A stretch of 64,000 nt of DNA from Calothrix sp. NIES-4105 (GTDB lineage: Bacteria; Cyanobacteriota; Cyanobacteriia; Cyanobacteriales; Nostocaceae). Shown piece by piece: positions 42,735-52,643 of this stretch (positions within the stretch are counted from its first letter, which is position 1; each line of letters starts with the position of its first letter). The stretch lies in the NCBI RefSeq assembly GCF_002368415.1, contig NZ_AP018290.1, forward strand, positions 1,863,470 to 1,927,469. Direction: 5' to 3'. Below the pieces are notes generated by a model, which saw only the letters and a program-made list of their open reading frames with translations, ran no database searches and had not been told where the DNA came from. The position numbers and the translations under genes were made by a program.

Positions 42735-44453
42735 TTAACTTAATACTGGTTGCTGGTAAAGCGGTACTGTAAATGTAACGGTTGAACCTAACCCTTCACC
42801 TAGACTATAAAAGTGTACCTCGCCACCCATTGCTTCAACGAGTTTCTGCGATATGGCTAATCCTAAACCTGTACCTCCATATTGACGGGTACGTGAGCCA
42901 TCGACTTGTGAGAATGATTGAAATAGTTTATCTTGCTTATCTAATGATACACCTATACCAGTATCAGCAACGCGCACTTTCACCATACCAGGAAATTCTT
43001 TGTCCTGAAAGCGTATTTTTTTACGTACAACATCTGCATTTAGTGTTATACCGCCTTCATGGGTAAATTTTATTGCGTTTCCTACTAAGTTTATCATTAC
43101 CTGTTTCAAGCGCAGATAATCTCCAAAAACTATTATCTCGTCGGCGGTGTCGGGTAAAAACGTCTGAAAGCTCAGATTTTTTTGTTCGGCTTGTAACCGC
43201 ATTGAATTACTGACATCGGCAAATAGTTCACCTAGGTTTACTGAGCTTAGTTCTAAATCGGTTTTTCCTGCTTCTATTTTAGCAAAGTCAAGAATATCTT
43301 GTATTATAGCGAACAAATGCACTGATAATTTATGAGATTCTTCTAAGTACTCTCGCTCTTCTTCAACGCTGTCGGTCATTTCGTCTAAGATTAGCTTGAG
43401 AAAACCCATAATTCCATTTAGGGGTGTTCTAATTTCGTGGGAGACGTTTGCTAGAAATTCGCTTTTACGCCGGGTTGCTTCTTCTGCTTGAAATCTTGCT
43501 ATTCCTAGTTCTTGATATAATGTTGCGTGTGCGATTGCGGTTCCTAGCTGGTCTGCTGCTTCTTTTGCTAGTTCAAGTTCTTCTGCTGTTAGGGATTTAC
43601 ATTCGTCGCGTAGCGTTAGGGCAATGATTCCATTTGGTTGGTCTTGGTGACAAGTGACGGCAACTAAAATGCGTCCTTTTTGAAAGTATGGGTGTTGCGA
43701 TTCTACGACTACTGGTTTTAAGGTATATAGTGTTTCTACTAATCCTGGTTCGGAGTTGATGTCTATTTCTAGACCAAGCATCGATGTGATGCTTGGTTTG
43801 TGATATTCGGCTATTACCTTAACACTCTTGGCGCCGGGTTTGTAGGGACAAATAATGCATCTGTCTAAGTGTAACGCTTCACCCAAACTATCAACGGTTT
43901 GTTGCCAAATTACATCTAAATCAAGAGTTCGACGTATACTGCTTGTGAGGCGATTAACTATTTTCTGGTGTTGTTGCGAACGTAATGCTAAATCTGATAC
44001 GGTTGTCGATAGCGGCGCCAATATGCCCTGATTTTTTTCTACTATCTGCAAAAGTCTTCCCATCACCAACACTGTAGCTGCTGCATTACCTAACGATGGC
44101 ATTACAGGGGTAATAGTTACATCAAACTCGTATAAGTATTGTTGATAATTAAACCAAAACTGACATCGCTCCGGCAAAAGTGTCGTCATTACTTGTTGCA
44201 ACTTTTGCAAGTAAGCAACTTTATCAACAGGGACAAACGAGTCATCCTGATTTAAAGAGGCAACAATTTGGTCAGTATTAATACTTAGACTGTCTGGATG
44301 CTGCCAATAAAAAGTTAAAAAGCGTCCTGCCCAATCTTGCGTGTAGACCAGTTCGGCTCCTAAATTTGCCCATGAGCCATCAGTGTTACTAGCAATTGAT
44401 TCCAAATTTCTTGACAATACTTTTGATAGTTGGGAATTGACAGTAATGCTCAT
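42735..44453 (-). CDS. GAF-domain sensor histidine kinase
   Basis: The 572-residue protein has an N-terminal segment of about 150 residues of unclear class, a GAF domain (about 180-320, '[22 protein letters not shown]'), a dimerisation domain with the phospho-acceptor '[15 protein letters not shown]' and an ATPase domain with N ('VGNAIKF'), G1 ('DTGIGV'), F and G2 ('GGTGLGLAI') boxes. No receiver domain, transmembrane helix or chromophore cysteine motif is evident, so it is likely a soluble hybrid-less kinase with a separate regulator elsewhere. The signal it reads is unknown. Confidence 0.92.
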   Translation of the reverse strand: MSITVNSQLSKVLSRNLESIASNTDGSWANLGAELVYTQDWAGRFLTFYWQHPDSLSINTDQIVASLNQDDSFVPVDKVAYLQKLQQVMTTLLPERCQFWFNYQQYLYEFDVTITPVMPSLGNAAATVLVMGRLLQIVEKNQGILAPLSTTVSDLALRSQQHQKIVNRLTSSIRRTLDLDVIWQQTVDSLGEALHLDRCIICPYKPGAKSVKVIAEYHKPSITSMLGLEIDINSEPGLVETLYTLKPVVVESQHPYFQKGRILVAVTCHQDQPNGIIALTLRDECKSLTAEELELAKEAADQLGTAIAHATLYQELGIARFQAEEATRRKSEFLANVSHEIRTPLNGIMGFLKLILDEMTDSVEEEREYLEESHKLSVHLFAIIQDILDFAKIEAGKTDLELSSVNLGELFADVSNSMRLQAEQKNLSFQTFLPDTADEIIVFGDYLRLKQVMINLVGNAIKFTHEGGITLNADVVRKKIRFQDKEFPGMVKVRVADTGIGVSLDKQDKLFQSFSQVDGSRTRQYGGTGLGLAISQKLVEAMGGEVHFYSLGEGLGSTVTFTVPLYQQPVLS

Positions 44454-44636
44454 GGCTCAGGTTCAATAGTTTAATAGCAACCAAAAGGTTATTTAGCGGT
44501 TAGGGCTTCCCTAAAGTTTGGCATAAATTTTTACAGATGAGGATAGTAAAGCTGAAAAATTTTGGTTGCTCTTGAATCCAGCATTACATGGTTTAGATGT
44601 AAAACAATATTCTCCTGTTAATAAAAATTAACTGAG

Positions 44637-44888
44637 TTAATCATTCCATTCACCACGTGGGGGCATTGTTCGACGCACAGGGTTGCGCGTCAGCTCGTCA
44701 TCTCTTGGCACATCTCCCCGCAACCACTGACGGATGGCGACTTCTATGACTTTGCTGGGGTCATTTGTTAGATGTTGAATTTGTTCAAGCAATTCTGAGT
44801 CAAGACGAATTGCTATTTCTACTTTATCAGCGAGTCGCTGGTCAACATCAGTTGTTTTATCTTTCATATTCATAGGTTGATGTACCAT
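44637..44888 (-). CDS. Small ribbon-helix-helix-like protein
   Basis: The 83-residue product has 'KVEIAIRLDSELLEQIQHLT' and 'PSKVIEVAIRQWLRGD', matching a ribbon-helix-helix fold, and an Arg/Pro-rich tail. Internal ATGs at 44873 and 44867 are possible starts. Such proteins are often antitoxins; no toxin is adjacent. It follows the histidine kinase gene by about 180 bases on the same strand, transcribed toward it. Confidence 0.65.
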   Translation of the reverse strand: MVHQPMNMKDKTTDVDQRLADKVEIAIRLDSELLEQIQHLTNDPSKVIEVAIRQWLRGDVPRDDELTRNPVRRTMPPRGEWND

Positions 44889-45505
44889 TAGCTGGTTTTA
44901 CTATATAAATGCTGCTGCGCGCGGTTGCGCTACAGCTGCTGTCGCTCCAATAATCACAGATAGCACGTCCCACAGAAGCAAGTGCAGGCTTTCAATGTTT
45001 ATTGTACGCCTCTAATTGGCAAATGCCAGAGTCCATAGGTTAGCTTTAATATCCTCCCCATAGTTATATAAATGAAGAGTTTAATCCTTACTAATCCTAC
45101 TCTTCATTGATATTACTGCTTAAATTGTAACTTTTGCTACAGATTTGAAAAACTTAACTTCGCCCTGACTTACTTTAGGTAAAGGAGTTTAAGTCAGATT
45201 TTCGGTCTTGCGTTTTTTAAGGAAATTGGACATGAAGGGTCGTTCAAAAGCAACATAGAAAACATAAGCTCAGATTAGCTCGGCGCCCTAACCCAATGGT
45301 AATAAGAATAATACCAATAACATTCCAAGGCAGAGAATTTTTAATTGCAACAAATCTTGGTTTTTATGAATTGCGATTCGGTTGTAACACTCCACATTGC
45401 TCTAGCTTATAATCGTGCATAGCAGCGTTTGGGCAAATAAAGCATTAAAATACGTTAAGTATCTTCTTTTTTATCTTGGTTGCTAAAAACGGCAAATAAA
45501 AGTAT
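44889..45505. other. Intergenic region upstream of lepA
   Basis: About 600 bases. It has one GGCGCC at about 45282 and a GC-rich patch near 44920-44950 but no gene, terminator or promoter that I can support strongly. Confidence 0.45.
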
Positions 45506-47320
45506 ATGACTGACGTTCCCGCAGCACGCATTCGCAATTTTTGCATTATTGCTCACATCGACCACGGGAAATCTACGCTTGCTGACCGCTTGCTACAAGC
45601 CACCGGGACTGTGGAACAGCGGCAGATGAAGGAGCAATTTCTCGACAACATGGACTTGGAACGGGAGCGCGGCATTACAATTAAGCTGCAAGCTGCCCGG
45701 ATGAACTACAAGGCAAAAGATGGTCAGGAGTATGTACTTAATTTGATTGATACTCCCGGACACGTGGATTTTTCGTATGAAGTATCCCGCAGTCTTGCCG
45801 CTTGTGAGGGGGCTTTATTAGTTGTAGATGCTTCTCAAGGTGTTGAAGCGCAAACCTTGGCAAACGTTTACTTAGCCCTTGAGCATAATTTAGAAATTAT
45901 TCCAGTCCTTAATAAAATTGATTTACCTGGCGCCGAACCGAGTCGGGTTGCTGGAGAAATTGAGGAAATTATCGGTTTAGATTGTAGTGGCGCCATTCTC
46001 GCTTCAGCTAAAGAGGGTATTGGTATTGATGAAATCCTGGAAACGATTGTAAAACAAGTACCACCGCCAAAAAATACTGTTAATGAAAAATTGCGCGCGC
46101 TGATTTTCGACAGTTATTATGATAGCTACCGGGGGGTAATTGTATACTTCCGGGTGATGGATGGTACGGTCAAGAAGAAGGACAAAATCTACCTGATGGC
46201 ATCGGGTAGTGAATTTGAGATTGATGAATTGGGTGTTTTATCGCCTGGTCAAAAACCTGTTGATGAGCTTCATGCTGGGGAAGTAGGTTATTTGTCTGCC
46301 TCAATTAAAGCTGTTGGTGATGCGCGCGTTGGGGATACAATTACTCTTTCTAATGCTAAGGCGCCGGAACCGTTACCAGGTTATACCGAAGCTAACCCAA
46401 TGGTATTTTGCGGTATGTTCCCTATTGACGCTGACCAATTTGAGGATTTACGCGAAGCTTTAGATAAGCTAAGTCTTAACGATGCAGCGCTACACTTTGA
46501 ACCAGAAACTTCGAGTGCAATGGGTTTTGGTTTTCGTTGCGGATTTTTAGGACTACTGCATATGGAAATTGTGCAGGAACGTTTGGAGCGGGAATATAAC
46601 CTTGATTTGATTATCACGGCGCCTTCGGTGGTTTATAAAGTAATAACTCTCAAAGGCGAGGAGTTATATATAGACAACCCTAGTCACTTGCCATCTCCTA
46701 ACGAACGGCAGCATATTGAGGAACCCTACGTTCAAGTGGAAATGATAACCCCAGAAGTTTATGTTGGCACTTTAATGGAGTTATCACAAAACCGCCGGGG
46801 TGTATTCAAAGATATGAAGTATCTTACCCAAGGACGGACGACTTTAACTTATGAGTTACCTTTGGCAGAAGTTGTTACGGACTTTTTTGACCAAATGAAA
46901 TCAAGGTCGCGCGGTTATGCAAGTATGGAATATCACCTAATTGGCTACCGTGAAAACCCACTGGTTAAGCTGGATATTATGATTAATGGCGACCCTGTAG
47001 ATTCGCTGGCAATGATTGTTCACCGTGATAAAGCTTATGGTGTGGGACGGTCGATGGCTGAAAAGCTTAAAGAATTAATTCCCCGTCACCAGTTTAAGGT
47101 ACCTATTCAGGCTTCGATTGGTAGTAAGGTTATTGCTAGTGAGCATATTCCTGCTTTGCGGAAAGACGTACTTGCTAAATGTTACGGTGGTGACATTAGT
47201 CGGAAGAAGAAACTTTTGCAGAAACAAGCTAAGGGTAAGAAGCGCATGAAATCTGTTGGTACGGTGGATGTACCGCAGGAAGCTTTTATGGCTGTTTTGC
47301 GTTTAGATCAATCATCATAG
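45506..47320 (+). CDS. lepA: Elongation factor 4
   Basis: LepA (EF4) is a ribosome-bound GTPase that affects elongation and ribosome assembly. The 604-residue protein is the normal length. G motifs: '[15 protein letters not shown]', 'RGITIK', 'DTPGHVDF', 'NKIDLPGA'. The C-terminal LepA-specific domain follows EF-G-like domains ('QSLxxxR' region and the '[21 protein letters not shown]' tail). The gene stands alone. No other translation gene is next to it. Confidence 0.97.
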   Translation: MTDVPAARIRNFCIIAHIDHGKSTLADRLLQATGTVEQRQMKEQFLDNMDLERERGITIKLQAARMNYKAKDGQEYVLNLIDTPGHVDFSYEVSRSLAACEGALLVVDASQGVEAQTLANVYLALEHNLEIIPVLNKIDLPGAEPSRVAGEIEEIIGLDCSGAILASAKEGIGIDEILETIVKQVPPPKNTVNEKLRALIFDSYYDSYRGVIVYFRVMDGTVKKKDKIYLMASGSEFEIDELGVLSPGQKPVDELHAGEVGYLSASIKAVGDARVGDTITLSNAKAPEPLPGYTEANPMVFCGMFPIDADQFEDLREALDKLSLNDAALHFEPETSSAMGFGFRCGFLGLLHMEIVQERLEREYNLDLIITAPSVVYKVITLKGEELYIDNPSHLPSPNERQHIEEPYVQVEMITPEVYVGTLMELSQNRRGVFKDMKYLTQGRTTLTYELPLAEVVTDFFDQMKSRSRGYASMEYHLIGYRENPLVKLDIMINGDPVDSLAMIVHRDKAYGVGRSMAEKLKELIPRHQFKVPIQASIGSKVIASEHIPALRKDVLAKCYGGDISRKKKLLQKQAKGKKRMKSVGTVDVPQEAFMAVLRLDQSS

Positions 47321-47579
47321 CAGTTGGCAACGGATTTTAAACGGATGTAACAGATGAAGAGGTACGGTCGCCACTGGCGGCCATACATTTATGAGTAAAG
47401 ATTTTACCACAGAGGCACAGAGACACAGAGAAGAATAGGAAAGGTTATTAATTGGCGAATAAAATGCTTGAAAATTATTAAAATCTTGTAAGTCAAAATA
47501 TTTTGGCTAAAATCTTGTGGGGTGGGCATCCTTGCCCGCCCTTTTTGAAGATGCTGATGGCGAAGCGGTATAACCCCGT
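47321..47579. repeat. Short intergenic region with dispersed repeats
   Basis: It contains ACCACAGAGGCACAGAGACA at 47404, a relative of the MITE-like arm, and at 47508-47543 the inverse copy of the repeat seen at 15061 (GGGCATCCTTGCCCGCCC). No gene. Confidence 0.55.
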
Positions 47580-47790
47580 TTGGCAACAGTACAAATAAGG
47601 ACAATTATAATTATGGTGGCTGCGTTAATGATACGGACGTGCAGCCAAATACAAGTAAACCGATGGCAATATACGTTAATAGGCGCCTGCGCTATTGGGG
47701 ACTTCGGAGCATTAGCACTCGATGGGCTGGCTCAAATAAAAGAGGATTATCATCAAACGTTCAAAACTACTGGGATGAATATTATAAAAA
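47580..47790 (+). pseudogene. Possible upstream portion of the orphan toxin in another frame
   Basis: The frame reads 'VNRWQYTLIGACAIGDFGALALDGLAQIKEDY', with a short hydrophobic segment as in the region before C-terminal toxin modules. It stops at 47816 in a different frame from the toxin gene. A frameshift near 47750-47780 would join them. This is uncertain. Confidence 0.35.
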
Positions 47791-48196
47791 TGTTGGGATG
47801 CAAGGCGATGATTTAAATTCCCTTGTGAGTAGAGCTAGAAATAAAGGTTTTAATATTGTTTCTGGTTCTCAAGCTGCTTTCGACCCAATTACTGGAAATA
47901 TAGAACTGGCTTCTAATTCTAAAATATGGGAGTTTGTTGAAGAGTTTCTACATAAAAAAGTGGCTCAAGGGTGGAAAAAGGACGAAATTAGTGCTTTGAC
48001 TCAGCAGTTAAGAAAAGTTAAAGATTATAAAGGTTATAAAAGTGTTAAATCACCTGCTGTCGCGGCAGAGGAGATAACTGTAAAACAATGGCTGCTGCGA
48101 CATGCTACTTTAGTAGGAGTAGGAGAAGCAGAGAAAATCTTACTTCAAAATCAAATTAATCAATTGAAACAATATGGAACAGGAAGAGGTTATTAA
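47639..48196 (+). CDS. Orphan C-terminal toxin module (putative EExxH metallo-toxin)
   Basis: The 185-residue frame has a reliable domain from about residue 40: 'DDLNSLVSRARNKGFNIVSGSQAAFDPITGNIEL' then 'SKIWEFVEEFLHKKVAQGW' and 'TVKQWLLRHATLVGVGEAEKILLQNQINQLKQYG'. The EExxH pattern (EEFLH, 101-105) and the helical end resemble a zincin-like family found at the C-termini of polymorphic toxins. Nothing upstream looks like a delivery domain. It overlaps the next gene by 23 bases, as toxins do with their immunity genes. The first 40 residues may be out of frame with the true start. The enzymatic nature is inference. Confidence 0.5.
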   Translation: MQPNTSKPMAIYVNRRLRYWGLRSISTRWAGSNKRGLSSNVQNYWDEYYKNVGMQGDDLNSLVSRARNKGFNIVSGSQAAFDPITGNIELASNSKIWEFVEEFLHKKVAQGWKKDEISALTQQLRKVKDYKGYKSVKSPAVAAEEITVKQWLLRHATLVGVGEAEKILLQNQINQLKQYGTGRGY

Positions 48197-48737
48197 TCCA
48201 GGTATGGCCATTTGGATTACAGAATATAACATGTATAAGCCATCACCTATTGTTTGGAAAGCTGACGGCATCGCCATTGATGCATATCATGGTTTTGGAG
48301 ACAATGAGACTCGATTTTTTGATGGAGAAGCTGTATTACTATCCTTAGAAAATAAAATTATTCAACGCTTATCAACATCAATTACTCACTTTTCCCGTGA
48401 GGGGTTTAAGTGGCTTATAAAGGGTACTGAGCGCCTTCCTCAAACACCTTTTTTAATCACGTCAGACCCAACAATGCAAATTATCTTTAATGGGATTGTC
48501 GAGATAAAAGATGATCAAAAAGTTATTGATTTTTCTGAGCCAGATGCCTGTATATATCCTGTTGGTGCAAGAGATTGGTTTGCTGTTATGGCAGTAAAAG
48601 GGAACAACAGAGCTTATCTAACTGCCTTCTCTCCACATAAAAATTTAAAAGTTTTAGATAATGATGAAATATGGTCATTTGACTGGGATTGTCCAGTAAG
48701 TAGAATCAAAATTGCTCAAAACGCGCTGATAAAGTAG
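48174..48737 (+). CDS. Putative immunity protein
   Basis: The 187-residue protein has no signal peptide or membrane segment and is rich in aromatic and acidic residues ('AIWITEYNMYKPSPIVWKADG', 'WSFDWDCPVSRIKIAQNALIK'). It overlaps the toxin module by 23 bases, which supports a cognate immunity role. I do not recognise its family. It would be expected to bind the toxin in the cytoplasm. Confidence 0.5.
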   Translation: MEQEEVINPGMAIWITEYNMYKPSPIVWKADGIAIDAYHGFGDNETRFFDGEAVLLSLENKIIQRLSTSITHFSREGFKWLIKGTERLPQTPFLITSDPTMQIIFNGIVEIKDDQKVIDFSEPDACIYPVGARDWFAVMAVKGNNRAYLTAFSPHKNLKVLDNDEIWSFDWDCPVSRIKIAQNALIK

Positions 48738-48846
48738 TCTTTCCCCTCTAATTGCTAGTAGATGCTTGATAATCAAACTATAAATGGAAAGCGCTTAACG
48801 CAAGGTGCTAATATAATCGCGCGTCTATTTTTTACCAAGCCTGAAA

Positions 48847-49119
48847 TCATTTCCTAATTAGTTCCATTACACCGCCAAATGAAACCGCAACATTATATCC
48901 AATCTTAATACCGAATAGTCGAGCAGTTGGATTCTTCGCACGCAGAATCTTTGCTGATTTTAAACCAGTTGTATCAACGCCATACTCACCTGTCTCGATA
49001 TCAATAATGACCATCTTCCCAATGTTCTCTTCTTGCTCGACCTTTTCTTGAATACTTTCCTCATATAATAATTTTGCACGTTGTGCAACTTCTTCTCGAC
49101 TTAGAAGTATAACTTGCAT
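48847..49119 (-). CDS. Small conserved protein, likely module partner
   Basis: The 90-residue protein has a helical N-terminus ('REEVAQRAKLLYEESIQ') and the conserved end 'GKMVIIDIETGEYGVDTTGL...GIKIGYNVAVSFGG'. Similar small proteins occur widely in cyanobacteria next to aspartic-protease-like or PIN-type partners, but no partner is beside it here. A strong AGGAG ribosome site is present on the minus strand upstream. Confidence 0.6.
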   Translation of the reverse strand: MQVILLSREEVAQRAKLLYEESIQEKVEQEENIGKMVIIDIETGEYGVDTTGLKSAKILRAKNPTARLFGIKIGYNVAVSFGGVMELIRK

Positions 49120-49660
49120 ATACCTCTCCTTACGGTGACAAAACCTTTACCTAATAGTATCTCATTTTTTCAGAGTCAAAACTTAGAATAGTATTGTATA
49201 GTAAACTAGTTCTACTGAGCAACGTATAAAGCGGTTATAAATGCGATTTTGTACGAGAAGCCAAAATTATTAGTGAATCTGCATAAATACTGAGTCCAGC
49301 GAAAGAATACATATCATAAGCTACTGATTGCATTAAATATGGACTCAAATTAATACATTACGTTTAAAGCTTTCTCATAACTTCACGCGCGCCGAATGCA
49401 TTTAGTTTCAGACGGTGCCGCTATTTTCAAGCGTCTAAATATGACTGAGCTTTTTAGTGAGCCATGACTGAACTTTCTTGTGAGCCAAAACTGTGGCTTG
49501 TAGTGTTTGTAAACTCTCGGTACATTTATTTTAGAAAGACCCACAAGGTTTTCTACTGTAGATGAATCGTTATTTCTATAACAGTTACGAGCGATATTGA
49601 ACACAAAATTATAGTTTAAGTGGATGAATATTTTTCACTTAATGTAAATAAGGAGAAGTC
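49120..49660. other. Intergenic region before the small secreted-protein operon
   Basis: About 540 bases of AT-rich sequence, with imperfect repeats of GTGAGCCA near 49456 and 49480. The operon promoter must lie at its right end. No gene is supported. Confidence 0.45.
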
Positions 49661-49864
49661 ATGGTATCTATCAAAGCACTAAAAATTATTACTGCTATTA
49701 CATTACTAACTGTGGTTATGGAAATGTACAATCCAACATTTGTATTGGCAAAACAAGTAACTAACACTAATTCGGTATTGGTTACTCCAAATAAACAACC
49801 CAGAAAAACGTTTAATGTGTTCAAGTTGTTTCGCTATCCGAAGCAAACCCGCATTTCTCGCTAA
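49661..49864 (+). CDS. Small secreted protein, internally deleted paralogue of the next gene
   Basis: AAGGAGAAG precedes the ATG, giving a strong ribosome site. The 67-residue product is a signal peptide ('IKALKIITAITLLTVVMEMY') followed by 'NTNSVLVTPNKQP' and 'FRYPKQTRISR'. These match the front ('NNSVLIGNKQL') and end ('FRVYPQQISSSR') of the following 200-residue protein, with the middle missing. It looks like the product of an in-frame internal deletion and may still be exported. Confidence 0.65.
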   Translation: MVSIKALKIITAITLLTVVMEMYNPTFVLAKQVTNTNSVLVTPNKQPRKTFNVFKLFRYPKQTRISR

Positions 49865-49903
49865 GAGTTTCTAACAACAAGTTCAATATAAGGAGAAAAA
49901 GTC

Positions 49904-50506
49904 ATGTTATCTGTTAAAACACCAAAGATTATTGCTACCGTTCTATCTGTTCTAGCTGTAGGAGCGCAAAACCCTGCAAATGCTTTAATTAACAATCAAA
50001 CTCCAAATAATTCTGTATTGATTGGTAATAAACAGCTAACAACCAAGGAACCCGTTCTAGTTGCTATAAATGATAATTATTGGGGATTACAAAGCGACTT
50101 TAAAGTTTGGATGCCAGGTCAGATAGAAACTAATACAAACGATGAGTTAGTATCGTGGAGCAGTGCAACTCAGACTAGATACGTTATTTTACACAGGGAT
50201 ATGCCTACGGAAGTTAACTATTTAACTACTCAACAAATTCGGCAGTTGCTGCAAAGTTCAATGCGAGAAAAAATTGCTAGTCAAGGCAAAGTCGTTAGGA
50301 GTACCAATCTTGTAATTGATGGATACCCTGGTTTAGAGTTGCTAGTCCAACATTTTGATGGGAGTCTGGGACAGTATCGCGCGTTTTTAGTCAAAGGACG
50401 CATGTATGGGATGGGCGCCGCAGCACAAAATGAGTTGACTACAGAAACTGCTAATTTTTTCGATTCGTTCCGAGTATATCCACAGCAAATTAGTTCTTCT
50501 CGCTAA
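49904..50506 (+). CDS. Secreted protein of unknown function
   Basis: Preceded by AAGGAGAAAAAG, this 200-residue protein has a signal peptide ('IATVLSVLAVGAQNPANAL'), a linker, and a domain with 'WGLQSDFKVWMPGQIETN', 'TTQQIRQLLQSSMREKIASQGKVV' and 'GYPGLELLVQHFDGSLGQYRAFLVKGRMYGMGAAA'. This is the pattern of a periplasmic domain seen in several cyanobacterial proteins ('F.V.FPG.. .....'), without a known role. It is the middle member of a three-gene run with identical ribosome sites. Confidence 0.7.
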   Translation: MLSVKTPKIIATVLSVLAVGAQNPANALINNQTPNNSVLIGNKQLTTKEPVLVAINDNYWGLQSDFKVWMPGQIETNTNDELVSWSSATQTRYVILHRDMPTEVNYLTTQQIRQLLQSSMREKIASQGKVVRSTNLVIDGYPGLELLVQHFDGSLGQYRAFLVKGRMYGMGAAAQNELTTETANFFDSFRVYPQQISSSR

Positions 50507-50538
50507 ATAGTAAAAAAGATTATTAAAGGAGTAAGGAG

Positions 50539-51006
50539 TTGAATCTATCGAAAACGCCATTTATGAATAATTGGCAGTATATTGCAGACCAAACTTTTAT
50601 CAATAAGCTGATGTTGATTGATTGGCAAGCAATATTTTTGAGACTAATCAGTTCTAATGAAGGTAAGAAATTAACTTTATCCCAAGCTATTGTTGCAATT
50701 GAGCAGTATGGGTTACTTCTATACTTAATCAGCAAGTATCCACATAAAAAAATGGTTCCTAACGAAGAAATCGATGTAATACTACACGCTCACATTGCGA
50801 ATACTGAGCAGTTTGAACAAGACTGTATTAATCTCTTCGATACCAAACTTACACATGTTCCAGAAGTAGGAGTTAGAGCAGAAGAACGACAAGAATGGTT
50901 ACTTGCTTTTGCTCAGACTCACTTATTATTCAAACGAAACTTTGGGCAGGATGCTATGAGTAGTTCAATACCTGCTTGCTGTGAATTACTTTTGAGCTTT
51001 GGATAA
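50539..51006 (+). CDS. Helical cyanobacterial protein related to the GRDP-like family
   Basis: The TTG start at 50539 is supported by AAGGAGTAAGGAG immediately upstream. The 155-residue product has the motif 'EIDVILHAHIANTEQFEQDCINLF' and 'HVPEVGVRAEERQEWLLAFAQT', similar to the glycine-rich-domain-containing-protein-like (DUF1399-type) family. It is soluble and helical. The run of three genes with strong ribosome sites suggests one operon. Confidence 0.65.
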   Translation: MNLSKTPFMNNWQYIADQTFINKLMLIDWQAIFLRLISSNEGKKLTLSQAIVAIEQYGLLLYLISKYPHKKMVPNEEIDVILHAHIANTEQFEQDCINLFDTKLTHVPEVGVRAEERQEWLLAFAQTHLLFKRNFGQDAMSSSIPACCELLLSFG

Positions 51007-51075
51007 TGAAAACCTAACCCCCCGACCCCCTAGTAGGGAAGAGGAAGTACATCCGCTCCCCTCTCCTTCTGGGAG

Positions 51076-51230
51076 CTACGGTATACACACATCTTTGAAT
51101 AACTACCTTTTTTCTTCCCTTTGTGTCCTTCGTGCCTTTGTGGTTTTTCCTTTTAATGAACCACAAAGACACAAAGAACACAAAGAAAGAGAAGAAAAGT
51201 AATTTTGAGAGACTTATGTGTACACCGTAG
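51076..51230. mobile_element. MITE-like palindromic element, copy A
   Basis: A 155-bp sequence with terminal inverted repeats (CTACGGTATACACACAT at the left, inverse at the right) that is self-complementary almost end to end. It is flanked by an 11-bp direct duplication CCTTCTGGGAG (51065-51075 and 51231-51241), the mark of a transposition. The target is itself a dispersed hairpin repeat (CTCTCCTTCTGGGAGAGGGG). No transposase is encoded. Confidence 0.8.
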
Positions 51231-51326
51231 CCTTCTGGGAGAGGGGTTGGGGGAGAGGTTTTATTACTGCCACTTAACACAAATAAATTTTTTCCTAATC
51301 TGTGCAATACTACATTGAGGTTGATT

Positions 51327-52328
51327 ATGATTTCATCTCGAATTGCTCGAAAATTACTGTGTCAAATTGGTGTTACAGCAGCTTTTCTTTCTTTGGTATC
51401 ATACCGAGATATAGCATACAGCGCGCAGCCAGTACCAACTGTAACTCAAGCTCCATCTACTAATCAAGCAGATATTGAAGATGAAAAGCCTATTTATCCA
51501 ATAGCGGAAAAGATTATTCGCGCGAATGGACTTGATGATAACCCTTGGCGCCTGAAAATAGATAATGAGTATGATGATAACGCTTCTGCTAGAGATGTTA
51601 ACCAAATCGTACTTCTGAAAGGATTGCTAGATAAAGTAGATGGTGATGAAGCTGCAATAGCTTTTATTCTTGGGCATGAGATAGCCCACCATACACAAAA
51701 ACATATGTATTCATACACTGCTTATGCTGCTAAGTTAAGTAAACAGTTGCAGGCAGAGGTTGACGCAAAAGTTCAAACTATAATTGCAACAGAAACAAAG
51801 AAATTTGAGACTGCTAGAAGTACTAAGCGTCGCGGTAAGTCGTTATGTCATCAAGATACCACTAAAAAAACTTCGTTATCAGCAATTCCAGAATATGTGG
51901 CTCTTAATTGCGAAGGTAAACTAGATTCTAATAAAGTTGAGCAACTAAAAGAGCAAATTACTGCTGAAAAAACACCAGAAATGTACAAGCAAATTGCAAA
52001 ACTAAGTCGTCAGCAAGAATATGAAGCTGATAAATTTGGTTATATGTATATGGTGCGCGCGGGCTATAGTCCAGAAGGCGCCTTGCGTGTGCTAAATTTG
52101 ATGTCACGTTTACCTTATCATGATACTGATGATAGTAGTCATCCATCTTTTCCTGATAGACTTAATGCTATTAAGAAGTTGATGAATGAATATCTGGCGC
52201 CAACTTTAGTTGCTGAAGGTGAAACTCGTTTGCGTCTCAATCCTCAACCTTTGACTTATGATGTTTCCAAAGATGGAGAATCTTTGCGAATTAATTCTCG
52301 GTTTGGTTCGCAACGACAAGTCCCGTAG
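51327..52328 (+). CDS. Exported M48 family metalloprotease
   Basis: From the ATG at 51327 (GAGG ribosome site) the protein has 333 residues. A signal peptide ('LLCQIGVTAAFLSLVSY...YSAQ') is followed by a peptidase domain with HEIAH at about residues 117-121 and the third ligand in 'EYEADKFGYMYMVRAGYSP'. This places it in the M48/BepA-like periplasmic branch, concerned with outer membrane protein quality control. No TPR part is present. It lies just downstream of the MITE-like copy A. Confidence 0.88.
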   Translation: MISSRIARKLLCQIGVTAAFLSLVSYRDIAYSAQPVPTVTQAPSTNQADIEDEKPIYPIAEKIIRANGLDDNPWRLKIDNEYDDNASARDVNQIVLLKGLLDKVDGDEAAIAFILGHEIAHHTQKHMYSYTAYAAKLSKQLQAEVDAKVQTIIATETKKFETARSTKRRGKSLCHQDTTKKTSLSAIPEYVALNCEGKLDSNKVEQLKEQITAEKTPEMYKQIAKLSRQQEYEADKFGYMYMVRAGYSPEGALRVLNLMSRLPYHDTDDSSHPSFPDRLNAIKKLMNEYLAPTLVAEGETRLRLNPQPLTYDVSKDGESLRINSRFGSQRQVP

Positions 52329-52643
52329 GTTGGTGTACGCGGAGCGAACCCAACATCAACCCGCTTGGAGTGCCGTGTCTAAACCTGGGCGGGCAAGGAT
52401 GCCCACTCCACAAGAGAATTTTGGATATTTTTTAATTTGTGATTCCCTTAAAGCTCAGTTTAAAGCGCTTTACGTAAGTTCGATGAACCTCTCCCCAACC
52501 CCTCTCCGACACGGAGAGGGGCAAAGATATTATTATTTTGAGCGAAAAAAGCAAGGTTTCAAAGCCCTTTTTTATTGCGCCTGCGCTCTCGTTAGGAGAT
52601 ACTACGTAACGATATATCGCGTCTTTATTATTGTCATCATTAC
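52329..52643. repeat. Intergenic region made of dispersed repeats
   Basis: It contains GGGCAAGGATGCCCACTCC (52392, third copy of the 15061 repeat), a CCCCTCTCC/GGAGAGGGG hairpin (52498-52520) and a GTAGGTTGG/CCCAAC motif. No gene. Confidence 0.6.

Noticed and set aside
51014-51307. Frames of 97 and 67 residues around 51 kb
   Set aside because: They are translations of the MITE-like element and the hairpin repeat into which it inserted.
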